Source of the DNA: Dryomyza anilis
Lineage: Eukaryota; Arthropoda; Insecta; Diptera; Dryomyzidae
Assembly (NCBI GenBank): GCA_951804985.1
Contig: OX638134.1
Location: 82,253,679-82,317,678 of the forward strand
DNA: 64,000 nucleotides
Direction: 5' to 3'
The translations under genes and the position numbers were made by a program. Positions 46,139-56,459 of this stretch are shown here, one piece after another (position 1 is the stretch's first letter; each line of letters opens with the position of its first letter). The notes beneath the pieces were generated by a model, which saw only the letters and a list, made by a program, of their open reading frames with translations, had not been told where the DNA came from and did not search any database.

Positions 46139-47006
46139 TTTTAGGGACGCTACAAAAGTAGAGCGACAGGGACAGCAAACGACGCCATATTTCTTGCCGC
46201 TCTTTTGACATTTGAAAAGACATACGAGCCAACAACGAGTCGAAATTATTATAATTTACTACCGAAATTCGGTAGTAAAAATCATCTTGAGGCTCATTTC
46301 TGGCTGAATGGCTTCGTCAATAAATAAAATATGCGTTATTGGTCAGACAGCAATCCACACGTACTCCATGAGTCATCATTGCATCCCGAAAAAATTACGG
46401 TTTGGTGCGGTTTATGGGCCGGCGGCGTCATTGGGCCGTACTTCTTCCGTGATGATCAAGACCGGCACGTTACTGTGAATGGGAATCGCTACCGTTTAAT
46501 GATAACCGAATATTTTTGGCCCCAATTGGATGATATGGACTTGGAGAACATGTGGTTCTAACAGGATGGCGCCACAAGCCACACAGCGAATGCCACAATC
46601 AATTTATTGGAAACCAAGTTTGGAAAACGTGTTATCTCACGAAATGGTCCAATCGATTGGTCGCCTCGGTCGTGCGATTTGACGCCGTTAGACTATTTCC
46701 TGTGGGGCTACGTCAAGTCTATGGTCTATGCCAACAAGCCAGCAACGATTGATGAACTTCGTACGAATATCGAACGTGAAATTGCAGCAGTATCGGCCGA
46801 TTTATGCTTGAAAACCGTCGAAAATTGGGTTCAGCGTCTGGACTTTTGCAAGCGTGCCCGTGGTGGCATGCAAAATAAATCGAGTTCCATACATAATGGC
46901 ATCGAACGTACTTTTACAAAAATAAAGAATTTCATTGATATTCAAAACCGTTTTTGTCTTATTTAAAACAAAAAACATTTTTAGCGGCTCTTATTGAAAA
47001 ACCTTT
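46139..47006 (+). mobile_element. DD41D-type mariner-like element, internally deleted
   Basis: The right terminus (GCTCTTATTGAAAAACCTTT) is followed by TA at 47007-47008. The left terminus has lost its outermost bases and starts GGGACGCTACAAAAGTAGAG. Left subterminal sequence matches the MITEs at 43955 and 55335. Between the termini lies the C-terminal part of a transposase; about the first half, including the paired helix-turn-helix DNA-binding region, is deleted. Confidence 0.85.
46286..46966 (+). pseudogene. Mariner-like (DD41D) transposase remnant
   Basis: In one frame: EAHFWLNGF, a stop at 46325-46327, NMRYWSDSNPHVLHESSLHP, KITVWCGLWAGGVIGPYFF, a stop at 46559-46561, then QDGATSHTA and SCDLTPLDYFLWGYVKS to the end. 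The second catalytic aspartate is in QDGAT (46565-46567) and the third in PLDYFLW (46691-46693), with 41 residues between. That is the DD41D spacing known from rosa-type mariner relatives; standard mariners have 34. The first catalytic position, normally just before EAHF, reads leucine (46286-46288) at the deletion junction. Both stops look like glutamine codon to TAA changes. The N-terminal DNA-binding half is absent, so the product is inactive. Confidence 0.9.
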
Positions 47007-47014
47007 TATATAGA

Positions 47015-48275
47015 TTTGTAACCTACACTAAAAATGAAAGAGTATATTAACTTTGGTCATCTGTTTCTAACACCCAGATTCTTGATCTGCGTGAGTTTCG
47101 AATTCGATTTAAGGATGTCCGTTCGATGTCTTTTGTAATCACGATTTTAGAAATTCTAAAAGAGCTAGTTCAATGCAAAATCGTATTTACATTACTTATA
47201 TATTTAGGCTGTCTGGTATTTAAAATTGAAACGATCGGTTTATTGCGATCTGTAAAATGGTCATTTATGTTCAAATTTCTTATCTAACACTAACATCTAC
47301 GGTTAAATTTTACTATATACCGGCTAGGGATGTCAGATTTCGGGATCCGTGGATTTGAGTCAAATCAGTCCCGAAAAACTGATCCCGGGATCAACGCTAA
47401 ATCCCGGGATTTTCGTTTTTACAAAAAATGCTAGTTGATCAGTTTTTAATAGTTTATTCAAAAGTCTTTCAATATTTTTATACACATTTCGCGAAAAAGT
47501 AAATCTAACATTTAATGGACTGTAATCTTAAAACACTAAAAGTCCCTTTCTGTATTGCGTACGAACGAATGACGCAAAAATGACGTCAATAGTAATGCAT
47601 TACGTCTCTTTCGTCTCATAGTCAACTAATTTTTCATTTAAAGACAGTCGAAAGATTTACTATCAACTTTGTTGCCAAATTAAATCCGGGTTTCGAATAG
47701 CGATAAAACTGGAACCGTTATCTTTGAACGTAACTTTTATTAATCTGGGGTTTATATAACGCGTATTTTGTATTTTGGATGCCATACCCAACCTCAAACA
47801 GATCCATTTGAATATATGAGTTTTGTTTGAGCCATAAGCATTATAATTGTTTATTATTCAAACAGAAATATGGCTGTTTTATGACTTTGTCATTATTTTT
47901 TAAATCTCGGGACTAATCCCGGGATTCAAATTTTGTCGTCCCGAAATTTCGGGATTGAAAAATAGTCCGGGATTGACATCCCTAATACCGGCCGATGTAA
48001 ACTTTTTGTGTAAAAACCCCTTGCCCTTATGACGAATTATATAAAAACAAGGTTTTTCTTGCAAACTGACTTGTAGTGCCGAAAATTCGTAATTCGGTAC
48101 ACCTACCCATACTTACATATGGTACTCAAATGAAAGGACTTTCTTAAGCGATTGCAAGTTTGTTGTTATTTTCAGCATTCGTAATCCCTGAAGACCTCTA
48201 AATGGTTATCGTAAACAAGAAAATATATGTAGGGTATTTTAAGACGGCTTAGATCGACTCTAACTTTCATAATTC
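47015..48275 (-). mobile_element. Family B, copy 3, split by a hAT MITE
   Basis: On the minus strand it opens with AGAGTCGATCTAAGCCGTCT then AATACCCTACA (about 48260-48230), continues through CTGAAAATAACAACAAACTT, GGGTAGGTGTACCGAATTAC and CACTACAAG (48190-48070). It closes near 47020 with ATATACTCTTTCATTTTTAG and TGTAGGTTACA. The 660-bp hAT MITE at 47325-47984 interrupts it and is therefore younger. Confidence 0.65.
47325..47984. mobile_element. hAT-type MITE with perfect 8-bp target duplication
   Basis: Termini TAGGGATGTCA and TGACATCCCTA are perfect inverted repeats, and ATACCGGC flanks both ends (47317-47324 and 47985-47992). Both subterminal regions carry CCCGGGAT / TTTCGGGAT words, typical of hAT ends. 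No transposase frame exists in the 660 bp, so it is non-autonomous. Confidence 0.95.
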
Positions 48276-48279
48276 TAAA

Positions 48280-48700
48280 ATTACTAACAAAATCCACTAT
48301 TTCAAATTTTCCATTTTTATATTTTTTAAATTGGGTATTTTTTCATTTAAAAAAAAAATTAATTATATATATTCGACGATTTAAAATTCGAATTGTGTTC
48401 AAAAAAATTTTGTCAAGGATATTTTTTCTAAAATTAAAGAGTTTTCTTTAAACTTTAAGAAAAACAAGACATTTTTTAAATCGATTCAATATTCGTGTTT
48501 TTTTTAGATTTTATTGAATGCGTCATTTTGAATTGTCCCAAAAATTTTAAAAATAAATATATCAAAAATTCAAATAATTAAATTTTTTTTTACAATTTTT
48601 TTTTTTTAATTTTATTAAATTTTAAAATTAAAAAATAATTATAATATTCAAAAATTTATGATTATTTTTTAATTTTAAAATTTTCGTTTTTTTATTTTTT
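48280..48700. other. Extremely A+T-rich stretch
   Basis: Low-complexity A/T sequence; nothing recognised. Confidence 0.5.
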
Positions 48701-49400
48701 CTTAAATTTCTGCACTTTCACTACTCTACCTTTTTGCCGCCCTATCTATAGTCCTTACTTTTAGCCTGTTTCTACGTCGAATTCTGCCTATCACGCGAAT
48801 ACACCGGAAACCCATACATCATTCACAGGCCAATGGCCAACCGCAGCATTATCCCGAAATGGCCGTGACTGGAACTGGCCGGCGGCGGGCGCAATCCAGC
48901 GCCCTTTAGCTGCCAACGCAGCAATTCTACCAAATATATATAGGCCGCTCCCCTGTACTGAAATCAAACAGAGCCCACCAAAAGGACAGAAATCCACAGC
49001 AGGCAATAAAAATTAAAAAAGAAAACGAAAAAAAAATAAATAAAAAAAAATAAATAAAATAAAATAATGAAAAAAAATACAAAAAAAAAAAGATGTCCAA
49101 AAATTGACAAAAACAGCGCATAAAAAATTGCTGTGTAACATTTGCGATTTCCTTTTATTTTTTTTTATAGGTTTTTATTTAATTTTATTATTGCTAACCA
49201 GCAGCCGCATCAACAACAAGAACAACAAGAAAAAAGACGCATATGATGGCATGATATACGCGTGTTTTTCAATTTTTATCTACTTCATTTTTTTTTCAGC
49301 CTTTTTGGCTATTGATATAGAATACAAATTGGATGGCCAAGCCCTAACTGTTGGCTATCACAGATGTTGCTTTGTTTAACCCATTTTGCATAGTAAAAAG
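48700..49400. other. Single-copy island
   Basis: 48720-49010 is comparatively G+C-rich (GGCCGGCGGCGGGCGCAATC) and unique. The opposing frames are short and unrecognised. Confidence 0.35.
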
Positions 49401-50810
49401 GAGACAGACAGATTTTGATTAGACTTCCTAAACAAATACGCAAACCCGAGTATTTGTATTGTATGGATTCTATAAACGGCAGAAATAAACTTCTTTATTT
49501 GAAGAGGAATCATGAAGTTAATGAAAAAAGGAAAAGAGAAATAACTTCTCAAATTCAGTAGTAAACTACTAAAAATTATGAATAAAATATAGTGATATAA
49601 AAAATATATTATTACATATAGTAATATCAAGAAACCAAACAGGAAAATATTCTTCTTGAATTGCAGATGTTATTTACGTGTCCATCAAAAATAGGACAAT
49701 ATATAATCTTCTGGATTGAAGGAAACACATTTTTTGACACTTAAAATACTGACATGTATTGGTTTCAAATATAGTTCTGGTTTTCTTTGCAAAAGTTGTA
49801 TACGGTTCTATAACAGAGTTATACCTAACATTCATCCTTTTTCACAGAAACTTAAATTGGGTCTATTGGGTCTAAAAATGAAACAACAAATATTCTTCTT
49901 GTTCGCAGAAGTTTAATTCGAGCAAGAAAATATAGTAAATTAAAAAAAGAAAACAAATAACACTATTCAATACAATATGAACAATTTGTAAATCATTTGA
50001 ATATTGCATTGAAAATTTCAGGCTATCTAGAAATTAAACGTCAGAGGTTTACAAATGAATGAACTGTTTTCATTATCGATCTTGATTGTACAAAAACTAT
50101 GTGTCACTTGATATTTGCTTTTAGTTTCCTTAGAGGTCTATGCACAATCTGCTTATCTGGTTCGAAATGTGTTAAGTGTTGCAAACAAATTATGTTTTGT
50201 TTTATATTTGCGGCACTATTTGGCAACCACTTAATAAAAAGTAAAATTTTCGTTATTTCTAAAATCGCACGCCAATCAAAAGGGCGTTTTAGAAACACCC
50301 TTTCGAACAGGGTGGCCACCAGTTTGAATATTTTTTTTTAATCAGAAAACGCTTTGATTAACTCGCTTGATTAATGCGTGCGTCAAGTGCTGTCAAAATG
50401 GCGTATGTAGCTAAAATAAAAACTTGCAGCTGTCAGTGTAAAAATAATTTATTAAAGAATCAAAAAAAAAAAAAGAAAAACAAATGGAAGAAATGCTGCA
50501 AAGGACACAAACATGATATTATTTTTTGTAGTCTCTTCTTGGCTGGCAATAGTACCCAAGAAAGGCGTGTGAATATTTCAAAGTGGCTGCAATGGCAAGT
50601 GACAGCATTTTGCAATTTCACTTAAAAAGTAGGTGTAATCATCATGCCGCAGCATGTTCGACGTCAGCATGTCGCCAGGTACATGATGCCAAAAGCTGCT
50701 TGAAATGCAGAAACCATCTTCGTGCGCCTCCGTGCCGCATATTATGCAACAACACGTGGAGTGTTGTTTGGTGAAGAAGTTTACAGAAGGAGAAAATTTC
50801 AAATTTTCAC
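49400..50810. other. Mostly single-copy non-coding stretch
   Basis: No repeats or recognisable proteins. 50100-50800 is a mixed-composition block with overlapping opposite frames and a poly-A/AAG run near 50462-50480. Confidence 0.35.
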
Positions 50811-51830
50811 AAAATATTCAATTTTTTTTTACTAAAAATACACTTTTCACTAAAAGTAAAATTTTCCACTAAAAATTCATGTTTTTACTTAAAATTAAAT
50901 TTTTCACTAAAAATTCAATTTATTATTAAATAATAAATTTTTCACTAAAAATTTAAGTAAAATTCAATTTTTCACTAAAAAAAATCAGTTTTTCACTAAA
51001 AATTCAAATTTTCGCTAAAAATTCAAATTTTCACTAAAAATTCAATTTTTCACTAAAAATTCAAATTTTCACTAAAAATTAAATTTTAAACTAAAAATTC
51101 AATTTTTCACTAAAAATTCAAATTTTCACTAAAAATTCAATTTTTCACTAGCAATTCAATTTTTCACTAGCAATTCAATTTTTCACTAGCAATTCAATTT
51201 TTCACTAAAAATTCAATTTTTCACTAAAAATTCAATTTTACACTAAAAATTCAATTTTTCACTAAAAATTCAATTTTTCACTAAAAATTCAATTTTTCAC
51301 TAAAAATTCAATTTTTCACTAAAAATTCAATTTTTCACTTAAAATTCAATTTTTCACTCAAAATTCAATTTTTCACTCAAAATTCAATTTCTCATTAAAA
51401 ATTCTTTTTTTAACTGAAAATTCAATTTTTCACTAAAAATTAAATTTTTCACTAAATATTAAATTTTTCACTAAAAATTCAAATTTTCACTAAAAATTCA
51501 ATTTTTCACTAAAAATTCAAATTTTCACTAAAAATTCAAATTTTCACTAAAAATTCAATTTCTCACTAAAAATTCAATTTTTCACTAAAAATTCAATTTT
51601 TCACTAAAAATTCAATTTTTCACTAAAAATTCAATTTTTCACTAAAAACTCAATTTTTCACAAAATTTTCAATTTTTTCACCAAAAATTAAATTTTTCAC
51701 TAAAAATTCAATTTTTCACTAAAATAAAAATTTTCACAAAATTTTCAATTTTTCACTAAAATTTCAATTTTTAACTGAAAATTCAATTTTTAACTGAAAA
51801 TTCAATTTTTCACTAAAAATTTAATTTGAA
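50810..51830 (+). repeat. 19-bp array CTAAAAATTCAATTTTTCA, copy 3
   Basis: About 50 units in the same orientation as the other two arrays. Local variants such as three successive CTAGCAATTCAATTTTTCA units (51148-51204) and CTCAAAATT units (51356-51390) mark small recent amplifications. Confidence 0.95.
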
Positions 51831-52079
51831 AATATACATACATATTTTTTTTATATCTTTAATTTGTTTGTATAAAATGTTGCTAATTAAATTAAATGTT
51901 GCTAATTAATTTTAAAAATATATGTTTTTCAAATTTTTTATTCAATTAAAATTTTGGTAATATTTTTTTTTATTTTGTTTTTATATTTTTTACTTAATTT
52001 TTTTATATATTTCTCATTTTAATTTTTTTTAAAAACCTTCCTTTTTTATTTTAACACGGCATATTTTGAAATATACCTT

Positions 52080-52960
52080 TTAAATAACACCGATCTGGCA
52101 ACACTTGACACTACTTGCCAAACTTCAAGAAACACGGCAACATTATCGCCGCAGACCCACAGCAAAGTGAAGCACAGCAAGCACCGCGCATCGTTTCGCC
52201 AAGGCCTCTGCGCCAGCGACTTGTTAAACGAACCGGAAACATACATCTGATTTTTTTCGCCAACATCCGGCGCATTTTATTTTTATGTATTTTTCTGCAG
52301 GCGTGTTGTAAGTGTGGCCCGTTGTCGACGCCGTCAACAGCGACAGAAACAGCAATGGTAACGGCAACGGCAACATCAACACCAGCGGACACTTGACAAG
52401 ACGATGCGTTGTTTCTGAAAGAAACACGACGACTACAACGATGAGGACGAGCAAAACTACGATAGAGATGATGATGAAGACGAAGACGACAACGTCTATC
52501 AAGTGGAAACGCTTTCACGGCACGGAGTCAAGATATGTCACTGGGTGTAGGCGCTATGGAGTGCTGAGGGGTGTTGTGTCGTCAAGGACATGACAAGTAA
52601 CAAATTGCAACATCATATTTTTCGCAAATGGTATTAAGTACTTGATCATGCGCCTCATGCCACGCCCATTTGCACAAAAGGCAGCTGCAGTCAGCGAAAG
52701 TACGAAGTAAAGAAATATAATAAAAAAAATGAAACTGAGTTGATTGCAAGTGTGTCGCAAATGGTAAAGTGTCCTTTGACAACAAACAACTAAGTGTATA
52801 CAAGACAGCTACAAAGGACACGAAGGACATGTGTATTTTGCGTATGGAACGTGCTAGTATCAAACGCACAATGTGCGAGAATTTTTTACCAAACAGTGTA
52901 AGGTTTTTTTTGTACCTATTTCAGAGACTCTTAAGAGTACACACTCGAAAATAATCGAAA
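52080..52960. other. Single-copy island with low-complexity frames
   Basis: G+C-richer block containing GTAACGGCAACGGCAACATC and ACGATGAGGACGAGC-type simple sequence. Several overlapping frames on both strands (52111-52593) are made of biased runs of asparagine/glycine, threonine/methionine or valine/leucine and match no domain I know. Not called as genes. Confidence 0.4.
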
Positions 52961-52969
52961 ATATATTAT

Positions 52970-55330
52970 ATTCCTTTTTTTTGATTAGTCTGAGATTATC
53001 TTAGCAGCATTGCAATTAGAAGACTACAAATATATACATATTTGTTGAGTCAACCAACTCTTTGTTCCATATTCGGTGATATCAACTGTTTGATCGTTTC
53101 TTATAGCCGAAATTAGACTACAACTAACTTAGAATAGTTTTAGAATAATATGGTGTGCGTATATGATATTATTCGCAAGTGCCTAACAAATAAAGCAGTT
53201 CCACCAACCAATATGTATAATTTTTTATTTTTTAAAATAGAATTTGTCTGTGGGAAGAGAATAAGAATTGGTGGTAATTTTGATTTCACCGATTAAATTC
53301 CGAACAAAAATCATCGTTGAAATAGAAAATAGAAGTAATCAGTTTAGGTTTTCCAAAAATAACAGTTTTCCACAACCACTTCTTTCAAAGTGATAGATTA
53401 ACGGAACACAATATAAAAATTTGTTGTGTCAACCAACTTATTCGATTCGCTCAAATGTTATGTTTGTTTTGTAGCTAAAACTAAAAGTTTATAGTGTGGA
53501 CTACAACCAATTTAGAATAAATTTAGAACTATTTACACAAGTTCTCTAATGCCAACCGAATACGGCAGTTACATCAACCAATTTTGTATAAATTTCATTT
53601 AAACCGAATGGATTTGATTGTGACAACTAACTTTTTATATACTACACTAAAATTGAAAGGTTGAATTCAATATGGTCTTCGATTTGTAATAACCAGAAGA
53701 TGGTATGACTTGAATGAAAAAATATATATTGTTTGTGTCACCTCATTAGTCTATTGAACGATGTATATCCACTTATATGTCTGACAGTTAAAATAACGAT
53801 TACAGAAAAACAAGTAGAGGTAGAGAAATGAAACTCGAAACATAGATTACTTGTATAAATATACCGCTAGGTATTGAAAATGGTTCGACTATAACTTGTA
53901 CAAATCTCACTTCACCAACTTTCAAAATTACACTACTTCAAAATTGTTCATGTGACCTAACCTTCCTTACTGATTGTTTCTTCTACCCTCAAACCCAAAG
54001 ATGATTTTTCTGAATATAAGAACTAATTTTAATTTTGCGTAGTTTTAAATTTTTTTGTCAATAATTCTACAATAATCGTCAATGATACAATAGGTTAAGG
54101 TTCTAGAGCAGTGCCAATTTTCCACAACTATTTCTTTGGAAACAAATCATTTTATGATTGAAAATGTTGTTTAGTTTTTGAATTATGAATTTCTTATGAA
54201 TTATTTCATGGCTCTTTTGGCTCATTTTAACTCATGATAATCAAATCGGGATAGACAGTGGTTTCCAAAACAATATTATTTATTAATAAAAGAATTCCAT
54301 TCCATCTGCATTTACTATGTTTGTGTAAGAGTTGCAATTCTTTCGTACATTATAAAACATGTTTCTAGATTTATACATACAAAATGCTTCATTTTAAGTT
54401 GTGATCTTGTCACAGCGACATATTTGCTTCAGTACATTCTGAGCCTTCAGTAGTATTCTTGCTTACATGTGCAAAAATTCTAATTGCAGCAATATCTCAA
54501 AAGTAAAGAAGAAAAAAACGACCTCATCACAACCATTGAACCACGTGAACATGCATCAGGAAATAAGCCAAAGCTGCGATATGCAACATAGAAATAGTAG
54601 TAGTACATGTGGTATGTCATTACTCGGTACCTACTACATGTTGGCAACATTTTAAATTTGCGGTTTGCTCCATAGATACTACAGACAGTTGCAGCATCTT
54701 GTTATGTATTTTGAACAATTTGTTCTTAGGGTCTACTAAGACTTAGGTGTATTTTAGTTTCTTTCTTGCAGCAAGTATTTTGATGCGATGAATGTGTAAT
54801 ATGTCAGATATGTGGTGTTGTGGTAATGTATTGAAGTACGAACTAAAAGGTATATGGTTCAAATTCCTGTGACGGGTACATCAAAAATAGGAAAAGTTTT
54901 TTTTACATAAAGTAATACTACTAATAGTATTGTTATTTAAATAAAAAAAAATACTAATAAATAAAACAAACCAATAACCCGATGATGTAGAATACGTTGG
55001 AAAATGGCATAACGAATCCCGGCCAACCGATAGAAACGTGGAGAATATCAGTTGAAGCTCAGAAACATGGAAAGAATTGAACCAAGTTAAATATAGTTTC
55101 CATGTTCCCTATGTTCCACTAGGAATTCAATGAACTAAAGAAAAAGATGACACTGGTCATTGAATTGTTGTCTTTGTTATAAACCAAACAGTTACAAGAC
55201 CAACATGTTTAGGTCATGATCATGTATACCCTATTAGGGAATATTTAACATAGGGATATTTCTTAATTCCAGTAACTGAGTACATCAAAAATAGAAAAGA
55301 ACTTTTATATACGGCAATAAATTTTACAAA
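52970..55330. other. Diverged repeat-rich and unique non-coding sequence
   Basis: Words such as GTCAACCAACT (53050, 53432), CAGTTCCACCAACCAATATG / CAGTTACATCAACCAATTTT (53200, 53562) and ACTACAACTAACTTAGAATA / ACTACAACCAATTTAGAATA (53118, 53500) recur about 380 bp apart, indicating an old tandem duplication. No genes recognised. Confidence 0.45.
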
Positions 55331-55334
55331 CTTA

Positions 55335-55653
55335 AAGGGTTTTTCAATAAGAGCGCTACAAAGATTTTTTCAAGGGTTTTTCAACAGGGACGGACCGCAA
55401 ACGACGCCATATTTCTTGCCGCTCTTTTGACATTTCTCTTCAGTAAGGTTTGCCATTTCATGATAGAAAGATATACTAGCCAACAACGAGTCAAAATTAT
55501 TAAAATTTACTACCGAAATTCGAATTCGTATATCTGTCCATTATGAAATAGCAAACCTTACTGAAGAGAAATATCAAAAGAGCGGCAAGAAATATGGCGT
55601 CGTTTGCTGTCCCTGTCGCTCTACTTTTGTAGCGTCCCTGTTGAAAAACCCTT
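55335..55653 (-). mobile_element. Mariner-derived palindromic MITE, copy 2
   Basis: Same architecture as the copy at 43955 but reversed: first the right-type terminus (AAGGGTTTTTCAATAAGAGC), then AAGGGTTTTTCAACAGGGAC with the left-terminus block, then its inverted copy ending TTTTGTAGCGTCCCTGTTGA and AAAAACCCTT. TA flanks at 55333-55334 and 55654-55655. The first arm lacks about 20 bp (GCTACAAAAGTAGAGCGACA). Confidence 0.85.
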
Positions 55654-55659
55654 TATAAC

Positions 55660-56400
55660 ACTGTGTAGTGGAACCCGATGGGAGATGGCCCGAGGAATGT
55701 AGGCCGAAAAAACGTGGAGATATCAGTCGATGAAGAGGCAATGAAACACGAAATTTGGATCAAGGTAAAGGCAAATCCCAGAAAACGAGATATCTTTTCA
55801 GTCGATGGAGACGCAAAGAAACTCGGAATGAGTTGGTTCAAGGTAAATGTAATTCCCAGAAACCATACACGATGACGTCTTAATCTAGATGATGATAAAT
55901 GTTTCTCTATGTTGCTCTAGGCTCGTGATTGGGTACTGACACATTAATGTCCCACGGAAAAAGGTAAGGTCAAATTAAAGATAATTCCCAGGTACCATAC
56001 AGGGTGGCGTATTAATGCATTAGATGCTCTTTGTTTCTCCAGGCTCGTGATTGGGTACTGATCATTAAATTGATAGCATTCAAATAAACCGACATATTAA
56101 TATCCCTCGTAAAAAGGTAAGGTTCAAGGTAAAGGTAATTCCCAGGAACCATACAGGGTGGCTCTTGATGTAGATGCTCTATGCTGTTTATCGTGTACTG
56201 ATCATTCATTTTTATCATTCGCATAAACCAACTAATTTATTTACCTCCCAAAAACCTTAGACGATGCCCTGTATCTCGCTAGGGAATCAAAGAACAGACG
56301 AACATAACGCAATAAATTAGTATAAGGTACTGGTTATTTAATTTGATTGTCCTTTTCACAACCCAAACAGTTACAATCAGGACCAACCAGGTGATGTTAA
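55660..56400 (+). repeat. Degenerate tandem duplications
   Basis: AGGCTCGTGATTGGGTACTG occurs at 55919 and 56041, each followed by GGTAAGGT..., AATTCCCAGG and CATACAGGGTGGC. Upstream, ATATCAGTCGATG/TTTTCAGTCGATGGAGA and GGTAAAGGCAAATCCCAGAA / GGTAAATGTAATTCCCAGAA form another diverged pair. The frame at 55678-55875 lies in these repeats. Confidence 0.65.
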
Positions 56401-56459
56401 TATCTAGAGAACAGTATAATTTCGGGAGCCTATTCAAATTTTAAACTATTACCGAGTTT

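Noticed and set aside
52111..52593. Cluster of overlapping 80-135 codon frames on both strands
   Set aside because: Compositionally biased translations of GGCAAC, ACGACG and GATGATGAAG simple sequence; no frame stands out.
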